A DNA stretch of 11,471 bases from Candidatus Villigracilis affinis (lineage in GTDB: Bacteria > Chloroflexota > Anaerolineae > Anaerolineales > Villigracilaceae). Numbering within the stretch: position 1 is the first letter of the stretch; each line of letters begins with the position of its first letter. The stretch lies in the NCBI GenBank assembly GCA_016718275.1, contig JADKEA010000017.1:1-11471 (forward strand), read 5' to 3'. The notes below the pieces were generated by a model. It was not told the DNA's origin, searched no databases, and was given only the letters and a program-made list of their open reading frames with translations. The position numbers were made by a program, and so were the translations under genes. Shown in pieces: positions 7,187 to 11,471 of this stretch.

Positions 7187-7306
7187 GTTCTTTTTTACCC
7201 ATAATGACAGGGTGTTTTTCGACATCGCAATTCTACCCGGCCCGTCGAGTTTGCGTTTTTTTGTGCCTTCCCGACCGCAAACCCACCCTCTTGCTACCCG
7301 GCCCAC
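7187..7306 (-). other. AT-richer island with a possible short minus-strand ORF (unit 2)
   Basis: This is the least GC-rich stretch of the unit. On the minus strand a frame reads REGTKKRKLDGPGRIAMSKN and on through TLSLWVKKNSYPP, including an ATG at 7225-7223, before entering the G/C desert. Against unit 1 (about 720-842) the frame survives: a GAG-to-AAA type change within the Lys codons is silent, and AAA is inserted in phase, adding one Lys. Codon use is unlike the primase-helicase and no good ribosome site is present. It may be a small peptide gene or just a promoter/origin AT tract. Confidence 0.22.
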
Positions 7307-7332
7307 CCCCTTAGGGGGTGTGGGCCGGGTAG
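7294..7332. other. 17 bp stem hairpin with 2-base bulge (unit 2 only in full)
   Basis: CTACCCGGCCCACCCCC (7294-7310), a TTA loop, and a right arm at 7314-7332 pair over 17 bp with TG bulged out. In unit 1 the outer CTACC half is replaced by unrelated bases (about 815-835), leaving a shorter stem. Its right arm is the left arm of the neighbouring 7322-7359 hairpin. Confidence 0.5.
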
Positions 7333-7359
7333 AAGCGGGATTGGGTTTCTACCCGGCCC
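7322..7359. terminator. 13 bp stem hairpin (unit 2)
   Basis: Same arms as 856-893. It cannot form together with the 7294-7332 hairpin, because both use the GGGCCGGGTAG segment. Confidence 0.5.
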
Positions 7360-7457
7360 GGCCGGGTACGGGCCGGGTTGGGCCGGGTTGGCCGGGTAGA
7401 ATTTCTACGGGGTTTTTGGGGTAGGTATTTTACGACCGCAAAAACGGCTCCCGAAAT

Positions 7458-7486
7458 CTACCCGGCCCGATCGGCGGGCCGGGTAG
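7458..7486. terminator. 12 bp stem hairpin closest to the primase-helicase stop (unit 2)
   Basis: Same perfect 12 bp stem and ATCGG loop as 992-1020, about 55 bases after the TAG of the intact primase-helicase on the minus strand. Confidence 0.5.
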
Positions 7487-7541
7487 GCCGGGTAGAATTA
7501 GGCGGGTTTTTGCGATGTCTCTTTAGACCTCAATTTGGTCT

Positions 7542-9875
7542 CTAATTGACCCCCTCGATGGGTTCTTTAAAGACCCCCTCGATGGGTTCTTTAAAGACCC
7601 CCTCGATGGGTTCTTTTTCTACCCAGAAGAACCGGGGGCGCCGCCGGTCTCCCAGGTTCTGCAAGACCCCCGTCTCGAGGAGTTCGTTGAGGGCGGCCCG
7701 CACCGCCGAGCAGCGCCGGCCAGGGACCATGCGCGCCAGCACCGCCTCCGCCCCGGGCACCCCCCCGGTGCCCTGGTTGCGTCGGACCGTCTCGGCGACC
7801 TGGTCGAGCAGCTCGCGGTAGGCGGCGTCCCCCTCCTCGGGGGTGCCCTTCTTCTTCGACGGGGGCTCCTCGGCGGAGACGGTCGCGGTCTTGTGGTCGA
7901 GCCGGAGGGCGAAGGGCTCGACCCGGCCCGGGCGGGACTTCGCCCAGGAGACCGTCACTAGCCCCGGCTCCTCCTCGACGGGCCGTAGGACGCATAGGGC
8001 CCCGGCCTCGTATTCGATGGCGCCGCTCTCCTTGGCGGCGGCGAGGTCGTTCGTCTGGTCGTTCCCGCCGCGGTAGGCGCCGCGCGCTAGCTCCGACAGG
8101 CAGATGATCACGAGCTGGTGGCGCTTCGCCGCCGCCTTGCAGCTCTTCATGAACGCGTCGACCTTGGCGCGCGGCGTGTCGGAGACGTCATCGGGGATGC
8201 GGCGGGCCATCGCCTGGAGCGAGTCGATGATGATCACGGCCGGTCCCTCGACGGGCCACCGCCGGCGGAGCGCTGTCGCGACGGTCGCAACGTCGACTCC
8301 GACGTCCTCGTCGGGGTCGACCAGGAGCATGGGGAGCTCCTGCAGATGCTTCTCCAGGTCGTCCAGGGCGACCGGTGCACCCTCCTCGAGGTACTTGCGG
8401 TCGATACCGGCCTGCTGCCCTAGGCGAATCAGGATGCCTTCACGTGCTTCATCGCCTGCGACGTAGGCCACGGGGACGCCGTGCAGGGCCCACTCATGGC
8501 CTAGGTTCGTTACCCACGTGGTCTTGCCGGCGCCGGGGGCGCCGCCGATGACCCAAACGAGTCCCGCGGGGGCCCCGCCGCGCCATCCCTCATCGATGTT
8601 CTCGACGCCGGTGTGCAGCTTCGCCGGCGCGTTCCGGAGACGTTCGACCAGAGAGCCCACCGTCGACCAGGTGTCCGAGGGGTTCGACAGCGACGAAGAG
8701 ACCGTCCGGGGGACAGCTCCGGGCTCGATGTTGTCCAGATAGCTATGCAGCTCCCCGTTCTGGGCGTCGTCGTTGTCGTCGGGGAGCTTCATCGAGGGGT
8801 CACTGGGGCGCGAGAAGTCGAGAACAGGAACGCGATCGGCGAGGGACGACCGGATGTCGGCGGCGTAGCGGTCCCCTGCGGCATCGCGATGGGTGCGGAT
8901 CACGATGCGGGCATCGCCAGCAAGGCGATCTGCGACCGCGGAACTCCATGCGGAGGCCACTACGCCCACCACCGCCGGCGCCGCGGACCCCTCGGAACGG
9001 GTCGCATGGGTGAGAAAGTCGGGCTCCCCCTCGGTGATCACGACGTCGAAGGGCCCTCCGGAGGGGGACTGGCCGGTCTGGAGCAGGTTCCGGGCGACGG
9101 GACAGGCCATGACCAGCCCCGCCATGGCCTTCCCGGCTGGAGCTACGCGCTTTGGATCCTCCCCAGACCCCGCAAGGCGCCAGGCCCGGAGCGAGCGGAG
9201 GGCCCCATGCGCATCGACCATGGGCACCAGGAGCCGGTAGCCGGCCGCTGCCCAGGGCTTCCCCTGGTAGCGCGCCCAGCTCGGGCCGGTGAAGTCGACC
9301 GGGAGTACTCGGGCCAGGTCGAGGGCGGCGACTCGGACGGGGTCGATCGCCCGGCTAGCCAGGTAGGCCCGGGCCTGTTCATCCCCCTCGACGGTGCTGC
9401 TGGCGGCCCAGACGTCGGCGACCTCGCGTTCGTCGGGGTAGGCCGGGGGCTCCGGGGGGAGCTGCGGCGGGGATATCTTCTCCCGGGAGGGGTCCGCCCT
9501 CGGGGACTCCCCCCTCGATGGCGTCGGGGAGGGGCTCCCCCCCCGGGGGGCCTCCAGGGAGTAGCCGACCAGTCGAGCGGCTTCCGACAGCACCGCGCCG
9601 AACTGGTGGCGGGGGTCGAGGCCTCGAGCCGCGGCGACCAGGGACAGGGCGTCGCCCCCGAAGTCGCAGGAGAAGCATCGGACCTGGATGGTCCCGTCCC
9701 TCCCTCGACGGACCGAGCAGGAGGGATGGCGCTCGCCATGGGCCGGGCAGCGTATGAGCAGCCCTCCCCCGGCCTGCCGCCCGGGCTTGTACCCGTCGAG
9801 CAGCCCCAGGGCGGTGCATAGCTGGCGCGGATCGTTGAGCCGCTTACGCAACTCGGCGACGTCGGCGCCGTTCAC
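7542..9875 (-). CDS. Primase-helicase (CHC2 zinc finger + TOPRIM + DnaB-like helicase), 777 aa, intact copy
   Basis: Predicted bifunctional replication protein that would lay primers and unwind DNA 5'-3' at the element's fork. Residues 43-70 form a CHC2 zinc ribbon (C43, H46, C67, C70; CPAHGERHPSC, then CFSC). Residues about 105-160 are a Pro/Arg/Ser-rich linker. TOPRIM spans about 275-355, with glutamate E282 in TEGEPD and the second motif THRDAAG at 328-334, where H329 stands in place of the usual first Asp. The helicase core has Walker A GAPGAGKT (445-452), Walker B VIIIDS (547-552), a DnaB-like KESGAIEYEA (615-624) and the KSRPG arginine-finger loop (646-650). Residues about 685-752 look like a winged helix. 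The tail is three KEPIEGV(F/N) repeats. The start is GTG with GAGG five bases upstream; the stop is TAG, followed by TGA three codons later. The architecture resembles T7 gp4/Twinkle, with longer ends. It lies downstream of the RHH gene on the same strand. Confidence 0.9.
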   Translation of the reverse strand: MNGADVAELRKRLNDPRQLCTALGLLDGYKPGRQAGGGLLIRCPAHGERHPSCSVRRGRDGTIQVRCFSCDFGGDALSLVAAARGLDPRHQFGAVLSEAARLVGYSLEAPRGGSPSPTPSRGESPRADPSREKISPPQLPPEPPAYPDEREVADVWAASSTVEGDEQARAYLASRAIDPVRVAALDLARVLPVDFTGPSWARYQGKPWAAAGYRLLVPMVDAHGALRSLRAWRLAGSGEDPKRVAPAGKAMAGLVMACPVARNLLQTGQSPSGGPFDVVITEGEPDFLTHATRSEGSAAPAVVGVVASAWSSAVADRLAGDARIVIRTHRDAAGDRYAADIRSSLADRVPVLDFSRPSDPSMKLPDDNDDAQNGELHSYLDNIEPGAVPRTVSSSLSNPSDTWSTVGSLVERLRNAPAKLHTGVENIDEGWRGGAPAGLVWVIGGAPGAGKTTWVTNLGHEWALHGVPVAYVAGDEAREGILIRLGQQAGIDRKYLEEGAPVALDDLEKHLQELPMLLVDPDEDVGVDVATVATALRRRWPVEGPAVIIIDSLQAMARRIPDDVSDTPRAKVDAFMKSCKAAAKRHQLVIICLSELARGAYRGGNDQTNDLAAAKESGAIEYEAGALCVLRPVEEEPGLVTVSWAKSRPGRVEPFALRLDHKTATVSAEEPPSKKKGTPEEGDAAYRELLDQVAETVRRNQGTGGVPGAEAVLARMVPGRRCSAVRAALNELLETGVLQNLGDRRRPRFFWVEKEPIEGVFKEPIEGVFKEPIEGVN
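7548..7619 (-). repeat. Three 24 bp tandem repeats encoding KEPIEGVF (unit 2)
   Basis: Same three 24-mers as in unit 1, forming the last residues of the intact primase-helicase just before its TAG. Confidence 0.9.
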
Positions 9876-10266
9876 GGGGTCCTCGGGAGGTTCCGCCGCC
9901 CCGGCGCGCGCCGGTCTAGGCAGGCTTCAAGGCCTTGGTCCCAGGAAAATCGCGGTGTTTCGCCCGCAAAGGGCCAGGAGCGAGAGGGGGGCGGGAGGCG
10001 GGTGGAGTCGACGGAAGATGGAATTCGGGCTAGTTCTCATGGGGTCGGGGCCCCGTGGCGCGTGCTTGGTAGGCGGAGCGCTACGGGGTTCGGTCGTTGG
10101 GGGAGCAGAAAGAGCCGGCTTACGTGCCCATCACGAGGCCGGAGAGGGAGCTTGTACGTCGGTCGAGCGCCTAGAGAGGGCGGCCGTAGCTCGTCGCATC
10201 GGCGATCGACTTCGGGCTGGAGAAGATCTCGCCCTCGACGGCGCCGGCGAAGGCCCTTCGATGGCG
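9876..10266. other. Spacer between RHH and primase-helicase, unit 2, with 120 bp extra block
   Basis: 391 bases, equal to the unit 1 spacer plus 9978-10097. On the minus strand the RHH frame, read past its TGA, encodes about 33 codons with almost all third positions G or C (including EIFSSPKSIADATSYGRPL) before a TAG at 10171-10173, but it lacks its own start codon. It could be a lost C-terminal part of the regulator or a small coupled ORF. The extra block shows no ORF or clear repeat of its own. Confidence 0.4.
9978..10097. other. 120 bp block present only in unit 2
   Basis: After GGGCCAG (9971-9977), unit 2 has 120 bases before rejoining unit 1 at TGGGGGAGCAG. There are no terminal inverted repeats and no target duplication longer than a couple of bases. 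It may be an insertion in unit 2 or a deletion in unit 1. Confidence 0.85.
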
Positions 10267-10485
10267 TCAGACACGCCGCGCGGGGCGGCGCGGGTCCGAC
10301 TTCTTGATGAGCTCAAGGCCTTCGAGCTCGGCCAGGCGGCGAAGGGCTAGCCGGATTACGTCGGTCTTGGAGAATCCCAGCTTGTCCTCGAGCGTGTCGA
10401 GGTACGCGCGGTCGGCTTCCGTAAGCCGGAAGGCAGTGAGCTTGGCGTTGGCCACGGTTCGATAAGTATAAACAAACGATAGCAA
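10267..10485 (-). CDS. Ribbon-helix-helix (CopG/ParD-like) DNA-binding protein, unit 2
   Basis: A 72-aa basic protein with an RHH signature: a short strand (AKLTAFRLT, about residues 14-22), a helix (EADRAYLDTLEDKLG) and a second helix opening with FSKTDVIRLALRRLAELEG. RHH proteins bind DNA as dimers and often repress their own promoter, set plasmid copy number or act as antitoxins; here no toxin-like partner is visible. I chose the TTG at 10485-10483 because AAGGAG sits six bases upstream. A longer reading to an ATG at 10554 is open in this copy but closed by TAG in unit 1. It lies 391 bp upstream of the primase-helicase on the same strand, so co-transcription is plausible. One residue differs from unit 1 (I for V in TDVIRL). 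Confidence 0.75.
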   Translation of the reverse strand: MLSFVYTYRTVANAKLTAFRLTEADRAYLDTLEDKLGFSKTDVIRLALRRLAELEGLELIKKSDPRRPARRV

Positions 10486-10500
10486 CGCAAGCTCCTTGCG
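10486..10500 (-). promoter_or_regulatory. Ribosome-binding-site hairpin in front of the RHH gene (unit 2)
   Basis: Identical to 3892-3906: a perfect CGCAAG/CTTGCG stem around GAG, covering the AAGGAG site directly before the TTG start of the regulator. Confidence 0.5.
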
Positions 10501-10567
10501 CTCCCGCCCCTCCCGCGCTGACCGAAACGCGTAGCTCCTGGCCCCGCTGGGCATGTCCAAACGGGTT

Positions 10568-10583
10568 CGAACACCTGAACACC
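10568..10583. promoter_or_regulatory. Tandem 8 bp direct repeat, candidate RHH operator (unit 2)
   Basis: Same two octamers as at 3974-3989, at the same distance from the RHH start, in the divergent intergenic region. Confidence 0.35.
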
Positions 10584-10646
10584 ACGCCGGGGGGACGACG
10601 AACTCGAGCTAGAGAGGGCGCAGGTGGACGAAAGGTAGCTTCTGCG

Positions 10647-10889
10647 ATGCCTTCGGACGGCGGCGCGCGCCGAGGATGCTCCCCCGGGATGTCCTCACCG
10701 CGCGTTGGGGAAGCCGATGCGCTCCCGTCGGCGCCCCGGCGCGCCTCTCGGCCTACTGTCGTTCACGAACTCGAACAGGTTTGCTGGCAGGCGCTCACCG
10801 TGACGAACTCGATCGCCACGAACCTGGAAGTCCACGAGCCCCTCCCGAAGGCGCAGGCCTACCGCGAATCGATATCCGCGAGCGCCTAG
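10647..10889 (+). CDS. Small hypothetical protein (unit 2), 80 aa
   Basis: Counterpart of 4096-4296 with an extra 14 N-terminal residues from an ATG at 10647. Only a weak ribosome site (AAAGG, about 11 bases upstream) is visible. The product is Arg/Pro-rich at its start and then a likely folded segment around HELEQVCWQALTVTNSIATN. One residue differs from unit 1 (E for Q in NLEVHEP). The frame continues past the TAG with coding-like codons but is shifted by an extra C near 10972. No family is recognised. It is transcribed away from the RHH/primase pair and may share their control region. Confidence 0.4.
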   Translation: MPSDGGARRGCSPGMSSPRVGEADALPSAPRRASRPTVVHELEQVCWQALTVTNSIATNLEVHEPLPKAQAYRESISASA

Positions 10890-11384
10890 CCGAGGGACTC
10901 CGAGCGTTCGAGATGCAGCACGAGCCCCTCGCTCGAGCTCTCCGGGGCGGGTCGGGCTTTCCAAAGGGCCTCCCGGGGGCGAGACGGCGGACGTCCAGGC
11001 GCAGGTGGACCGCAAGAACCCTCTTCAAACCCCCGGCCAAAGGGGTTCGGCGCCGACTAGCCCCCGACCATTGCCATAACACCGTGTCCCTCGCGAAGAG
11101 CCTGGGCCCCGGCCTACCTCCGGGCCGGCTAGGGCCCCGGAACCATCCGGGACCATCCCGAGGAGCTCCTCCAGGTCAGACGTCCGTGCCTCGCGAAGAA
11201 AGATCATCGCCCCCACCCCGGCCGGCTACCCGGCCCTGCCCGGCCAGGGAGCTAAGATAGTTCCGGAACCATGGCCAGCCGGGGGGCGTTTCGCCGAGCC
11301 GGCCGGGGATGGTTCCGGGGACCGACCGATCTGGGGGCTACCCGGCCTACCCGGCCCAACCCGGCCCGCTCTTGTTTGGGCGAA

Positions 11385-11471
11385 AACCGGTACCCAGCGG
11401 GTAGCCGGCGGGTAGCCGGCCGGGTTGGGCCGGGTGGTGGCTACCCGGCCGAGGGCGCCCGGCCGAGCGAG
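11385..11471. repeat. Contracted remnant of the CCGGGTACCCGG array (unit 2)
   Basis: Counterpart of 4805-5064, but only about 60 bases of array remain before the shared CTACCCGGCCGAG flank, against about 230 in unit 1. Some units are altered (GGTAGCCGGCGG). The window ends here. Confidence 0.6.

Larger units (their letters stand above)
6428..11471. repeat. Unit 2 (partial) of the ~6.4 kb tandem duplication
   Basis: This is a second, head-to-tail, incomplete copy of bases 1 to about 5064. It keeps the primase-helicase open over 777 codons, whereas the same gene in unit 1 is interrupted several times, so unit 2 is the better template for reading genes. It carries 120 bp (9978-10097) absent from unit 1 and a strongly shortened version of the CCGGGTACCCGG array near its end. 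Confidence 0.93.

Noticed and set aside
8613..9821. 402-codon plus-strand open frame
   Set aside because: It is antisense to the intact primase-helicase, whose zinc finger, TOPRIM and helicase motifs are clear; the antisense product has no recognisable motif.

Overview
The window is GC-rich DNA, very rich in G and C homopolymer runs. It holds about 1.8 tandem copies of one ~6.4 kb unit. Position 1 matches 6428, and the offset between copies drifts from 6427 to about 6475 through small indels, then jumps to 6595 after a 120 bp insertion in the second copy. The window ends inside unit 2, at the point matching about 5064. A head-to-tail arrangement like this fits a small circular replicon read or assembled as a concatemer, a plasmid dimer, or a real tandem duplication; the sequence alone cannot separate these. 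The host looks like a high-GC bacterium. Planctomycetota is only a guess and no taxon can be assigned.

Layout of a unit (unit 1 / unit 2). A frameshift-ridden plus-strand tract ends at about 122 / 6546. A G/C-run desert follows (123-720 / 6547-7186). Next come an AT-richer island with a possible short minus ORF and a hairpin cluster built from CTACCCGGCC / GGCCGGGTAG arms (about 720-1075 / 7187-7541). The main gene, a minus-strand primase-helicase, follows: broken in unit 1 (1076-3401) and intact in unit 2 (7542-9875, 777 aa). Upstream of it on the same strand is a 72-aa ribbon-helix-helix regulator (3673-3891 / 10267-10485). A divergent small plus-strand ORF lies beyond (4096-4296 / 10647-10889). 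A palindromic repeat region resembling an origin follows (about 4530-5260 / 11120-11471). Finally, 5300-6420 is present only once and contains hairpins and frameshifted coding-like tracts that I do not recognise.

The primase-helicase joins a CHC2 zinc finger, a TOPRIM domain, a DnaB-type helicase core and a C-terminal winged-helix-like segment, so it could prime and unwind its own element. The RHH protein upstream on the same strand is the obvious candidate repressor or copy-control factor, and the CCGGGTACCCGG array is the obvious candidate origin. That gives the outline of a minimal self-replicating element. I see no recognisable partition, mobilisation, transposase or capsid gene. Most differences between the copies are changes in C or G run length, as expected from long-read error or slippage. 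There are also base substitutions, a 120 bp indel and a collapsed repeat array, so the two copies are not simply the same molecule read twice without variation.
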